Shown: positions 1-7,092, counted from the first letter of the stretch. The stretch is 18,482 bases of DNA from Verrucomicrobiota bacterium (GCA_025354845.1 JANXMD010000496.1:1-18482); one strand, 5' to 3'. Numbers and translations: made by a program. Notes: generated by a model from the letters alone, not told the origin.

Positions 1-56
1 CTCGCGCGAAACGGACAGTCACGGCGGCGCACAGCACCGCCCCACCCATCCGATCG

Positions 57-74
57 GGTAGCGCGGGCGCTACC
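57..74. repeat. perfect 8-bp inverted repeat with 2-nt loop
   Basis: GGTAGCGC at 57-64 and GCGCTACC at 67-74 form a perfect palindrome separated by GG. There is no T-run, so it is not a typical intrinsic terminator. It lies about 80 bp upstream of the first gene and could be an operator, an mRNA hairpin or a REP-like palindrome. The remainder of 1-142 shows no gene. Confidence 0.4.
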
Positions 75-130
75 TCCTACTTAGCTGGGGAGGCGGGATC
101 CGGTTGGAAACTGGAGGCGTGCACCGGCAG

Positions 131-157
131 AGGAGAAGCGCTATGATTTCTCCATGA
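131..157 (+). promoter_or_regulatory. Shine-Dalgarno plus 4-codon minigene overlapping the prepilin start
   Basis: AGGAG at 131-135 stands 7 nt before an ATG at 143, which opens a four-codon frame (Met-Ile-Ser-Pro) ending at TGA 155-157. That stop overlaps the ATG of the prepilin-like gene at 154 as ATGA. The Shine-Dalgarno is 18 nt from the prepilin ATG, too far for ordinary use, so initiation at 143 and re-initiation at 154 is a reasonable reading. This is inferred from spacing alone. Confidence 0.45.
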
Positions 158-996
158 ATTCCCCGTCTCGTGCCCCTCGCGCGCCGATGCGCTGGAGTCG
201 ACGGGGGTTCACGCTCATCGAGCTGCTGGTGGTCATTGCGATCATTGCCATCCTTGCAGCGATGCTCCTTCCGAGTCTTGCGCGTGCCCGCGCCAAGGCC
301 TTGCAGACCGCCTGCTTCAACAACCTTCGCCAGCTGGGCATTGCTACGACCCTGTATGCCGGCGAGTACCGACAATACCCGGGAACGCTGTCGGTGACGT
401 TCGGGTACAACTACGTCTGGCCCACGCGCCTGCTGACCCAGATGAGTGGAAATCGGGCGGTGTTCCGCTGCCCGGCCGCGGCGCTCGGCAGTGCCTGGGA
501 TACCAACGTCAATCCGACCTTGGGAGCCACCGGCCCCGAGGGGCGCTACGATCCGTTCGGCCTCAGCGAGCAGAGCCGCTTTTCCTACGGCTACAACGAT
601 TGGGGGCTCAACCTGCAAAACGTGCCCCAGCTCGGGATGGGTGGGGATGTCAACGGGGCGGCATCGAAGGGACCGGTGACCGAGGACATGATTCGCAGTC
701 CTTCGCGCATGATTGCCATCGGCGATTTGAAGCCGACCATGAGCGGCCGGGTCCGCTTTGATGCGAATTTGGATCCAGTGGACCGCGCCGCGAACCACAG
801 CCAGTGGCCCTCCAATCGGCACAACTACCGGACCGACTTGGTCTTCGCAGATGGGCATGTCGAAGCCGCAAGAAGGCGGGACATCATCAATCCCAACTCC
901 ACGGATTGGCGGGCCCGATGGAACAACGACGACCAGCCGCATCTCGAGGTGAAGTGGGTGGTGAATGCGGCGGCTGAGGCCATTCTCGACCGGTAG
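154..996 (+). CDS. prepilin-like protein with N-terminal methylation motif and H-X9-DG C-terminal motif
   Basis: The 280-residue product begins with a short basic leader followed by a type IV prepilin/pseudopilin signature, GFTLIELLVVIAIIAILAAM, near residues 19-38. The Gly before Phe is the expected prepilin peptidase cleavage site, Phe would be N-methylated and Glu5 is conserved. The hydrophobic helix would sit in the inner membrane and pack into a pilus or pseudopilus. Next come ARARA and CFNNLRQLG, conserved in the large Verrucomicrobia/Planctomycetes family of these proteins. Farther on are FRCP, FSYGYND and a C-terminal His-X9-Asp-Gly (HNYRTDLVFADG). The length is usual for the family. 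The cellular role is poorly known; these proteins occur in many copies per genome and may be surface-exposed rather than true pilins. No secretion-system genes lie beside it. A second, broken member lies at 7470-8310. Confidence 0.9.
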   Translation: MNSPSRAPRAPMRWSRRGFTLIELLVVIAIIAILAAMLLPSLARARAKALQTACFNNLRQLGIATTLYAGEYRQYPGTLSVTFGYNYVWPTRLLTQMSGNRAVFRCPAAALGSAWDTNVNPTLGATGPEGRYDPFGLSEQSRFSYGYNDWGLNLQNVPQLGMGGDVNGAASKGPVTEDMIRSPSRMIAIGDLKPTMSGRVRFDANLDPVDRAANHSQWPSNRHNYRTDLVFADGHVEAARRRDIINPNSTDWRARWNNDDQPHLEVKWVVNAAAEAILDR

Positions 997-1078
997 TGGA
1001 AGCGTGGGATTTCTTGACGAACGGCGGCTAAGTCCGTTTCTATCCCATTGCCCATTCTGACCCCCATTAAACGACCTA

Positions 1079-1666
1079 ATGAAAACGCTTCTCTCCCTCT
1101 CCATCGCGGTTCTCGGTGCGTTGAGCACTCAGGCAGCCGTGTTCCAATATGGCGTTACCCTGGACGGTCCGTCCGAGTTTCCGGCGAATGCGTCTCCGGG
1201 TACCGGCAGCGCGACGGTCACCTACGATGATGCGGCGCATAGCTTGTCGATTAACCTGCTGTTCTCCGGCCTGACCGGAACCACCACGGCTTCGCATATC
1301 CATGCCGCGACGACGGTGGCACTTACCGGAACTGCGGGTGTGGCGACGACCACCCCGACGTTTGCTGGATTTCCGCTCGGGGTCACCTCCGGCACCTACG
1401 TCTCCACGTTGGATCTGACCCAGGCGAGCAGCTACAACCCAGCCTACGTCACCCTCAGCGGCGGCACCGTATCCGCCGCGGAAGTGGCGCTGGCCAGCGC
1501 CATGGCTGCAGGTAAGTCGTACTTGAATATCCATACCTCGACCTTTGGTGGCGGTGAGATTCGTGGATTCCTGGTGGCGGTTCCCGAGCCCACCGAGACC
1601 TGCGCGGCCGTGGGTGCCGCACTTGGTGCGTTTGCCTTGTACCGCCGCACCCGTCGCCAGGGCTGA
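1079..1666 (+). CDS. CHRD-domain PEP-CTERM exported protein
   Basis: The 195-residue protein has a signal peptide (residues 1-19, ending TQAA). A CHRD-type domain follows (about 22-165), recognisable by the opening beta strand ending LDGPSEFP, GTGSATVTYD, SHIHAA and the closing YLNIHT..GGEIRGFL. The C-terminus is a PEP-CTERM sorting signal: VPEP at 168-171, a hydrophobic stretch at about 175-187 and a basic tail YRRTRRQG. Proteins with this tail are exported, recognised by exosortase and probably modified or anchored in the outer envelope. CHRD domains occur in bacterial surface proteins and in chordin; no ligand is known here. No exosortase lies in this window. The gene follows the prepilin-like gene by 82 bp with no clear Shine-Dalgarno before the ATG, and ends 31 bp before a strong terminator. 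Confidence 0.88.
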   Translation: MKTLLSLSIAVLGALSTQAAVFQYGVTLDGPSEFPANASPGTGSATVTYDDAAHSLSINLLFSGLTGTTTASHIHAATTVALTGTAGVATTTPTFAGFPLGVTSGTYVSTLDLTQASSYNPAYVTLSGGTVSAAEVALASAMAAGKSYLNIHTSTFGGGEIRGFLVAVPEPTETCAAVGAALGAFALYRRTRRQG

Positions 1667-1697
1667 TCCGCCAGCGTCGTTTTCAAGCACTCTTACT

Positions 1698-1738
1698 CTC
1701 CGTCCCACGGGTTTTCCGTTGGGCGGAGTTTTTGTTTT
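1698..1738 (+). terminator. strong rho-independent terminator after the CHRD gene
   Basis: The arms at 1698-1710 and 1716-1728 form a 13-bp stem with one wobble and one mismatch around a GTTTT loop. A T-rich tract at 1729-1738 follows. It ends the plus-strand transcript and sits just beyond the 3' end of the convergent minus-strand gene that stops at 1748. Confidence 0.85.
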
Positions 1739-1747
1739 AAGGTCCTG

Positions 1748-2767
1748 TCACAGTCGCCAGGACAGCGCTGCATTGAACCGAAAATCCGGCACGTTCTGAA
1801 ATCCGCGCCCACCCGCCTGCAGTGCCACCTCGCCACCGATCTGCGCGCTGAAGTGGGACTTCCAGGTGAAGGTGACCAGCGGCCCAAGAAACCAAGCGGT
1901 CTGCCCGGTGTGGATGGACGCCCGCCCGCGGAACTCGTCGGAGCCGCGTGTTTCATAGGCGCTGTTCAGGGCGAGGCTCAGCGTGCCGCTGTTGTTCAGC
2001 CAGAGAAACGCGCCCGGTCCGCCGGAAAGAATGAGGTCGTCGGCGAACCGGTAGTGCCCCGCGCCTTCCGTCCGGGCGACGTATTGCGCCTGCGTGTTCC
2101 AGAAGTAGCGATCCCAGCGGGCGCTGCTGGCGACGCCGAAGAGGCCGTCAACGGCCCCGGTTCCGAGTGAAATATCGTGCAGGTGCACGCCTCCAACCAC
2201 CGGACCGAGGGCATCGTGATTGTGGCCCGGGCCGACCACGGATTCGTAGTGATCGATGTCGTCCTGCAACTCGCGGAGGGGTTCCGTGTCCCCGGTGGGC
2301 AGGTGCAAACCGCCCAGCAAATTCAAGGTGAAGCCACGATCCATCGAGGAGACGCTCACCACGCGCCATCGACCCACCAACGTGAGATCACCCGGTCCGG
2401 CTTCGCTGCCCACGCGGCGCTCCGGAGTGAACCCTCCCACCATTCGAGTGAAGCGGTACGATTCCTGGATCACTGGCAGATTCAGGCTGACGCCGAATCG
2501 CTCGGAAAAGTTCCACCCCGCCACAAGGTGGGTGACGGAACGGTCGAGTTGGTCGGGATTCGTCCGGACGAACTCCACCCCATTGAACTGCTCGGTGCCG
2601 TATCGGGTGAATTGCTCCGAGACGCTCCAAGTGGAGCCGGGAGTGAACTCGCCTCGCGCATCCGTAGCCCGGTAAATGGCACAAAGGTCGCAGGCAGAAA
2701 TCGCCGGAACCAGTGCAAGCCCCGCGACAAAACCCAAACCTCTCCGCGATGGGAAGAGTGGGATCAT
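1748..2767 (-). CDS. exported outer-membrane barrel-like protein with CxxC and His-rich motifs
   Basis: The 339-residue protein starts with a signal sequence that runs into CDLC (Cys26, Cys29) right at the expected cleavage point. ISAC also fits a lipoprotein box, so Cys26 may be lipidated. The rest alternates short amphipathic beta strands with turns (GWNFSERFGVSLNLPV, LTLNLLGGLHLPTG, FRFNAALSWRL at the C-terminus), as in outer-membrane barrels of the transporter/porin-like type. The loop near 173-198 is His-rich (H173, H182, H184, H195, H197), which with the two Cys suggests metal binding. It shares a 4-nt ATGA overlap with the upstream small gene, so the two are translationally coupled. 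I recognise the style from Verrucomicrobia but cannot name a family or substrate. The barrel assignment rests on strand pattern only. Confidence 0.72.
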   Translation of the reverse strand: MIPLFPSRRGLGFVAGLALVPAISACDLCAIYRATDARGEFTPGSTWSVSEQFTRYGTEQFNGVEFVRTNPDQLDRSVTHLVAGWNFSERFGVSLNLPVIQESYRFTRMVGGFTPERRVGSEAGPGDLTLVGRWRVVSVSSMDRGFTLNLLGGLHLPTGDTEPLRELQDDIDHYESVVGPGHNHDALGPVVGGVHLHDISLGTGAVDGLFGVASSARWDRYFWNTQAQYVARTEGAGHYRFADDLILSGGPGAFLWLNNSGTLSLALNSAYETRGSDEFRGRASIHTGQTAWFLGPLVTFTWKSHFSAQIGGEVALQAGGRGFQNVPDFRFNAALSWRL

Positions 2768-3120
2768 GGAGTCGCCACGAGTCGAAAGAAGCCCACCGGC
2801 CCATTGGTGGTCTCGTGGTACACGATGAAATGATCGTCGAACGGCAGCGCGTCCACGGTGTACACGCTACGCCAGGTTCCCGGAGGCGCGGAGAGCGCAT
2901 TGGTGGAGAACTCGAGGTCATAGCGCCGGTTGGGCTCGGTATCGAAATGCACCAGCACCGCCCGCTTCAGAAATGGCTCGATGAGATAAAAGGTGGGCGG
3001 ACCGCCCGCCGCCTGCAGCGCAAGCGTGACGCAGGCACCTCCCCAAAAGCCCGTGATCCACCGAATCCTGCGGGCTGCCCGGCATTCGGAGTCGTGGCGA
3101 TTGGGCGAGGTCGGGACCAT
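2764..3120 (-). CDS. small exported protein coupled to the barrel-like gene
   Basis: This is about 118 residues from the ATG at 3118-3120; a TTG one codon earlier (3121-3123) is also possible. A hydrophobic segment (about residues 19-38, ITGFWGGACVTLALQAAGG) is a likely signal peptide or anchor. The remainder, from FYLIEPF to FFRLVATP, resembles the short C-terminal tail domains of Verrucomicrobia secreted proteins (NRRYDLEFSTN...GTWRSVY...GFFRLVA), but here stands alone. Its stop overlaps the ATG of the downstream barrel-like gene (ATGA at 2764-2767), so the two are one transcription and translation unit. A chaperone or accessory role for the barrel is inferred from coupling only. Confidence 0.65.
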   Translation of the reverse strand: MVPTSPNRHDSECRAARRIRWITGFWGGACVTLALQAAGGPPTFYLIEPFLKRAVLVHFDTEPNRRYDLEFSTNALSAPPGTWRSVYTVDALPFDDHFIVYHETTNGPVGFFRLVATP

Positions 3121-3172
3121 CAATGCCCCGCATTCCGCAGAAAAACTGCAGTCACGTCAATGTCCCGCGACC

Positions 3173-3195
3173 CTGGACTTTGGACCTTGGATCTT
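3173..3195. repeat. degenerate 7-bp tandem repeat (CTGGACT/TTGGACC/TTGGATC)
   Basis: Three successive 7-bp units, CTGGACT, TTGGACC and TTGGATC, are followed by TT. The element lies in the divergent spacer between the minus-strand barrel pair and the plus-strand cluster starting at 3300. From memory, similar TTGGAYC-type strings recur between genes in environmental Verrucomicrobia; this could not be checked here. Confidence 0.5.
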
Positions 3196-3214
3196 CCTCC
3201 CGGCGCTTCGAGAC

Positions 3215-3231
3215 GTCAGGAGGCGCCTGAC
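3215..3231. repeat. 6-bp stem-loop in the divergent spacer
   Basis: GTCAGG at 3215-3220 and CCTGAC at 3226-3231 enclose AGGCG. The stem is short and perfect and has no T-run. It lies about 70 bp upstream of the micro-ORF at 3300, where an operator or leader structure would be plausible. Confidence 0.3.
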
Positions 3232-3299
3232 AGGCAATTCCCGAGTTGGCCTGCTGCGGATTTGATTGGCTGTCCCGGGTCGATCGGTACGGTTTCGGC

Positions 3300-3365
3300 A
3301 TGGTGATCGTGCTCAAGCTGGTGTTGGCCATTGCGTCGGGATTGGTGCTGTGTGCGCTCCTATGA
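3300..3365 (+). CDS. 21-residue hydrophobic micro-ORF
   Basis: The frame runs from ATG 3300 to TGA 3363-3365 and encodes a 21-residue peptide, MVIVLKLVLAIAS..., that is almost wholly hydrophobic and long enough for one membrane-spanning helix. Its stop overlaps the ATG of the next gene as ATGA (3362-3365), the same junction type as between the next two genes. It may be a real small membrane protein or a leader peptide that sets translation of the downstream gene. No clear Shine-Dalgarno precedes it. The next gene could start independently at 3362, so the evidence for this frame is composition and overlap only. Confidence 0.45.
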   Translation: MVIVLKLVLAIASGLVLCALL

Positions 3366-3757
3366 AGCGCTTCGGCTTCCTGCGGGACTCGCTCTTTCGG
3401 TTGGCGACGGTCGCCTACGCGATCAATCGCTGGGGCGTTAAGCCTCGGGTTGCCTCGGCGTTTCTTCACGGTCAGTTCAATGACCTGCTCCTGATTCCCG
3501 CGGCCCTTCCAGTGGTATTGTGGCTGCAACAGGCACTGGGAGTACGCGAACACGAGCTGCCGCCGACCGGATCGGAGATCACGCTGCATCTGGTGGTGTG
3601 GTCGTTGATTTGCGAGGGCGTTGGACCGAGATGGTTCCACTGGGGCGTGGCGGACGGATGGGACGTGGTCGCTTACGCGTTGGGCGGACTGGTGGCCGGG
3701 CTGTGGTGGAATCGCGCGCGATTGCAGAATGCGTGGTCGGAGCGCCGCGGCGTATGA
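3362..3757 (+). CDS. small integral membrane protein of unknown function
   Basis: I place the start at ATG 3362 (131 residues, MKRFGFLRDS...) because upstream codons in this frame give a non-hydrophobic, Arg-rich sequence and because this ATG overlaps the preceding micro-ORF stop. Membrane segments are visible around FNDLLLIPAALPVVLWLQ, ITLHLVVWSLICEGV and WDVVAYALGGLVAGLWW. The conserved-looking HGQFNDLLLIP and EITLHLVVWS blocks resemble small membrane proteins from Planctomycetes, Verrucomicrobia and Bacteroidota, some of which carry a loosely supported 'magnesium citrate transporter' label. No function can be assigned. The stop overlaps the methyltransferase start as ATGA (3754-3757), so the two are coupled. 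Confidence 0.75.
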   Translation: MKRFGFLRDSLFRLATVAYAINRWGVKPRVASAFLHGQFNDLLLIPAALPVVLWLQQALGVREHELPPTGSEITLHLVVWSLICEGVGPRWFHWGVADGWDVVAYALGGLVAGLWWNRARLQNAWSERRGV

Positions 3758-4395
3758 GCTTTGAACGGCTCGCGCCGCACTACCTGCGATTGGAGCGGAT
3801 TCTGGCGGGAGAGGTCCTCCAGAGGTGCCGTACCGCTTTTCTGGAGGAGACGCGAACCGCCCGTCGGGCGCTGCTGTTGGGAGAAGGCCCCGGTCGGTTT
3901 TTGGTCGAACTCGTCCGCGTGAATCCCCGGGTGCAAGTGACGGTCATCGATTGTAGCCCGCGTATGCTCGCGGTCGCCCGGCAGCGAATTGGCCTGCGAG
4001 ATCGCGCGAGAGTGCGCTTCGAGGTCCGCGACCTGCTCAGTTCCTGGGTACCGGAGCCCGGGGCGTACGATCTCATCGGCACCCACTGCGTCCTCGACTG
4101 CTTTCGGCCGGGCCAGTTGGAGGTGTTGATTCGGAAGGTCGCCCGCGGCGGCGCCCCTTCTGCCCGTTGGTTGATCACAGACTTCTGCGAGCCCGCTGCA
4201 GGCTGGCGGCGCCTACACGGACGGCTGGTGCTTTGGCTGATGTATCGCGTCTTCCGGATCCTCACCCGCCTGCCCGCGACTCGCCTGACGCCCCCGGACC
4301 CTTACTTGAAGTCCGCCGGCTTCCACCTCGCATCGAGGCGCCTAGCCTACCGCGACCTGGTCCACGCCGACCTGTGGGTCCGGGTGTCAGGCTGA
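3754..4395 (+). CDS. class I SAM-dependent methyltransferase
   Basis: The product is 213 residues from the ATG at 3754, chosen because it overlaps the preceding stop and because the protein then begins at the family-like MSFERLAPHYLRLERIL. Rossmann-fold SAM-binding motifs are clear: motif I ALLLGEGPGRFL (glycine-rich loop, about residues 38-49), the acidic end of strand 2 at VIDCSPRML, FEVRDLL (adenine-binding region) and YDLIGTHCVLDCF (motif IV-like). The later block LITDFCEP and the C-terminal region resemble UbiE/Coq5-like methyltransferases. The substrate is unknown. As the last gene of a coupled set with a membrane protein, it may act on a lipid or membrane-associated molecule, but this is inference. 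Confidence 0.85.
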   Translation: MSFERLAPHYLRLERILAGEVLQRCRTAFLEETRTARRALLLGEGPGRFLVELVRVNPRVQVTVIDCSPRMLAVARQRIGLRDRARVRFEVRDLLSSWVPEPGAYDLIGTHCVLDCFRPGQLEVLIRKVARGGAPSARWLITDFCEPAAGWRRLHGRLVLWLMYRVFRILTRLPATRLTPPDPYLKSAGFHLASRRLAYRDLVHADLWVRVSG

Positions 4396-4468
4396 TGTCG
4401 CGGAGGAGTGGGTTGAAGTGCGGAACGGCGGAACCTCAAGCCGGCAGTTGTCGAGGAAGGGAACCACC

Positions 4469-4528
4469 ATGAACACGGATCCATTGGGGCCGAAGGGTCT
4501 GGTTCAGGTCGAATGCCGCTGGATGTAA
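4469..4528 (+). CDS. possible 19-residue ORF
   Basis: An ATG at 4469 is preceded by the purine-rich AGGAAGGGA and opens a 19-codon frame ending at TAA 4526-4528. It sits between the convergent methyltransferase and the large RCC1 gene. No known motif is present and the product is not hydrophobic. It may be chance or the remnant of a lost gene. Confidence 0.15.
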   Translation: MNTDPLGPKGLVQVECRWM

Positions 4529-4542
4529 AACAGATTCACCGG

Positions 4543-6891
4543 TCAGCGGCTCAGGCGAAGGTACCGCGAGCTGGCGGCCGTCGGAACCTCAAGCTGGTGA
4601 CGGCGGCCCAGAATGGATGGTGTTCCGATGACGTCCGCCCACGGGGCGTCTGGTGTGATTCCAACGCTCGACTGCAGATGCAATCCAACCTGGTTGGTCG
4701 GCCATGACGCGACGGCGCTGGTCGTGGTCCGCTCAACTCGCAGATCCGCGGAACCCAAGATGAGGAGCGTATGGAGCCCACCAACCGCAATGGCCGTGAC
4801 GCTCCCCTGAAGGGTCGAAGGAATCTCCAATTGCCCAGCGGAGTTGTCGCCCCACGCGGCAACTGTTCCGTCCGCACGCAGTGCCAAGCTGTGTACGGGG
4901 CCGGCCGCGATGGCGACGACGCCACTGCCAAGATTCGCGGGAACCTCGACCGTTCCCCATCCCACGACGGACCCATCCCGCCGAAGAGCGAGCGAATGAC
5001 TGTACCCGGCCGCGATGGCTACAACGTTGCTGGACGCAGAGGGGGGCACGAACCCGCCGTTTGTTTTGTCTCCCCAAGCGACGACGGATCCATCTGCCTT
5101 GAGCGCCAGCGAATGGACACCGCCGGCAGCAATCGCGATCACTCCACTCTTTGCTTCCGCGGGCACCGTCGTCTGGCCATTGAAATTCTCACCCCATGCC
5201 ACCACCGATCCGTCCTGTTTTAGGGCGAGGGAGTGTTGGGATTGTGTCGAAATGGCGATGACACCTTGATCCAGTGAGGGAGGTACCTTGCCTTGCCAAA
5301 AATTGGCGGACCCCCATTGAATCACACTCCCTGATCGCGTCAGGGCGAGGGAATGGAAGTACCCTGCACTGATGGCCTCAACGTTCGTTCGTGCACCCAC
5401 AGGGACATCGCATTCGCCAAATAGATTGTCTCCCCAAGCAACCACAGAGCCATCCCGCCGCAATCCGAGTGAATGCTGCGCGCCTCCGGCAGTGGCCACG
5501 ATATCCTTTGAGGCCTCCAGGGGGACGGTTGATTGTCCCCAGTCATCCTGTCCCTCCCGTTTCGGCTCACCCGCACCGCGCGCCACCACACTTCCGGGAA
5601 CCGGCGGAGCCACCGTGACCACTGCGGGGGCTAGGGACGTCACACTTCCAAACCAATTGGTGATCCCAACCGAATACTCGCCGGGCGCCGCGAACAAGAG
5701 CGGGAGAGCTCTTGTGGTGGCGTTGGGGATTCGTACGCCGTTGCGATGCCATTGATACGAAAGGCCCGGGCCAGTCGCGTTAGCGATTAGTTCCGCACTT
5801 TGCCCCAGGGGAACCGAACGACTCACGGGATTGGAACTCAGGTTTGGAGGCCCGGAAACGACGATCGCCATCGCCTGACTCACTCCCGCGGCGATGCCAA
5901 GGGTGATTCCCTGAATCTCAGGGGGAACCGATTCGACGGCGGGAGCGGCGCCCCAGAGTACCACGGTTCCGTCCGTCTTCAGGGCCATCGAAAACAGGTC
6001 GCCGGCGGCGATGGCCTTAACGCCGGTCCGGGCGGCGAGTGGGACGACGGTCTGCCCGGCATCCCAATTGACAACATTTCCCCAGGCCACCACCGAACCA
6101 TCCGCTTTCAGTGCGAGGAAATGAAACCTCCCGGCGGCAATGGCGACGACGCTGGATAGTGCATCCGCAGGAATCCCCACCGACTTCTTGTTGTACACAT
6201 CCCAGCCGACGACGGTTCCGTCTCCGCGAAGTCCAATAGCGGTGAAGGCTCCATCCTGTGAATTTCCGGCGAGGGCGCGGATTCCGCCCGGACTTGCAGG
6301 GGTGGCGAAGTTTTCGGAAACGGGTTTGCCATCCACGAGAAGAGATCCGTCGTCCTTTGCCACCACCAGTTGAGTCCCGACAAAGGTGATCGCCGCAACC
6401 CCGCCGGACATATACTTCGGTCGCGACTCCAAAACCGGGAGGGTGAAGTCGGTCCCGAAGTCCATGGATCCGTCCGGGTGCAGGATGGCGATGAGGGTCA
6501 AATCCAGCTGCCGGTGGTCACGACTGAGTGCCAGGTCCACGGCGGGCAGTTGATTGGTTACCACGAGGGGATAGTCCCGCGGCACCCCTTGCTCATTGAA
6601 TCCACCGTCATTGAACCATACGACGACGCTCCCATCAGCCTTGATGGTGCCTGCCGAGATGGTGCCGGCGGAGAGCTTGGAAATCCCAAGCTGGGACTCG
6701 TCGGGAGCCTTGGCCTCCACCTCCCACCCTTGGCCTGGACTTATGGGAAGTGTGCCCCATCTCACCATGCTGCCGGACGGAAGCTGCTGGCCCCGGGCAA
6801 GGTGGATCCACCACGGAAGCAGGAGACTCAACGCCACCAGTTGTCGGAAAATGGGAGCTCCACGATAGAAAGTTCGCGTTGGGAAGCGCAT
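4543..6891 (-). CDS. secreted double RCC1 beta-propeller protein with central Ig-like domain
   Basis: The 782-residue protein has a signal peptide (about 1-34). Block 1 (39-345) opens with a half-motif SMVRWG and carries diverged RCC1 repeats of the form IAAG..H.LALKADGSVVAWG. An Ig-like domain (about 346-430) has SYQWHRNGVRIP, GEYSVGITNWFGSVTS and no disulfide Cys pair. Block 2 (433-712) opens with GSVVARG and holds six well-preserved repeats (starting near 467, 507, 547, 587, 626, 661) plus a closing half-motif. A C-terminal tail (714-782) ends RYLRLSR. RCC1 repeats build seven-blade propellers; here they probably act outside the cell in protein or carbohydrate binding. The tail domain is typical of Verrucomicrobia secreted proteins. 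Start at ATG 6889-6891 gives a normal signal peptide. It converges with the methyltransferase cluster, leaving about 150 bp between them. Confidence 0.88.
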   Translation of the reverse strand: MRFPTRTFYRGAPIFRQLVALSLLLPWWIHLARGQQLPSGSMVRWGTLPISPGQGWEVEAKAPDESQLGISKLSAGTISAGTIKADGSVVVWFNDGGFNEQGVPRDYPLVVTNQLPAVDLALSRDHRQLDLTLIAILHPDGSMDFGTDFTLPVLESRPKYMSGGVAAITFVGTQLVVAKDDGSLLVDGKPVSENFATPASPGGIRALAGNSQDGAFTAIGLRGDGTVVGWDVYNKKSVGIPADALSSVVAIAAGRFHFLALKADGSVVAWGNVVNWDAGQTVVPLAARTGVKAIAAGDLFSMALKTDGTVVLWGAAPAVESVPPEIQGITLGIAAGVSQAMAIVVSGPPNLSSNPVSRSVPLGQSAELIANATGPGLSYQWHRNGVRIPNATTRALPLLFAAPGEYSVGITNWFGSVTSLAPAVVTVAPPVPGSVVARGAGEPKREGQDDWGQSTVPLEASKDIVATAGGAQHSLGLRRDGSVVAWGDNLFGECDVPVGARTNVEAISAGYFHSLALTRSGSVIQWGSANFWQGKVPPSLDQGVIAISTQSQHSLALKQDGSVVAWGENFNGQTTVPAEAKSGVIAIAAGGVHSLALKADGSVVAWGDKTNGGFVPPSASSNVVAIAAGYSHSLALRRDGSVVGWGTVEVPANLGSGVVAIAAGPVHSLALRADGTVAAWGDNSAGQLEIPSTLQGSVTAIAVGGLHTLLILGSADLRVERTTTSAVASWPTNQVGLHLQSSVGITPDAPWADVIGTPSILGRRHQLEVPTAASSRYLRLSR

Positions 6892-6948
6892 TCGAGTTTG
6901 GGTGCCGGGTTGGGGCGAAGGGGATTCGTTGGAGGTTGTGACAGGGAA

Positions 6949-7092
6949 TCAAGGGCTCAACCGAAACCACTGTGCCTCCTGCGCGACCGGTCGGGTAACG
7001 GAAAAGCCGTTGCCGGCGATAACCGGCGCCTCGGAGGCAGGTCCTGCGCGACAGAGGTTCCAGCCCCCGCCGCGAGTCCAATCCGCAAGAGA
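6949..7092 (-). pseudogene. remnant of a secreted-protein C-terminal tail domain
   Basis: On the minus strand about 46 codons ending at TGA 6949-6951 read SLADW...GWNL...SEAP...GFSVTRP...QWFRLSP. This matches the plan of the C-terminal tail of the neighbouring RCC1 protein (ASW...GLHL...PDAP...LEVPT...RYLRLSR). Upstream codons in the frame do not look like protein and no start or signal peptide is present. I read it as the last piece of a decayed gene that stood upstream of the RCC1 gene in the same orientation. Chance is possible because the match is short. Confidence 0.4.

Noticed and set aside
1014..1046. TTGACG followed by TTTCTA as a sigma70-like promoter before the CHRD gene
   Set aside because: The -10 match is poor, and promoter rules in this phylum are not well enough known to support a call.
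70..1128. Long minus-strand open frame (about 350 codons) opposite the prepilin-like gene
   Set aside because: It is antisense to a well-supported gene, rich in Arg, Pro and His, and has no domain or signal; high GC keeps such frames open.
4429..4593. Direct 13-mer CGGAACCTCAAGC at 4429-4441 and 4582-4594
   Set aside because: A single short match partly inside coding sequence, with no flanking similarity; chance is likely.
4543..6891. Regularly spaced similar DNA that might suggest a CRISPR or satellite array
   Set aside because: The periodicity is that of RCC1 codons (about 120 bp in block 2), differences fall as expected for coding repeats, and no constant repeat with unique spacers exists.
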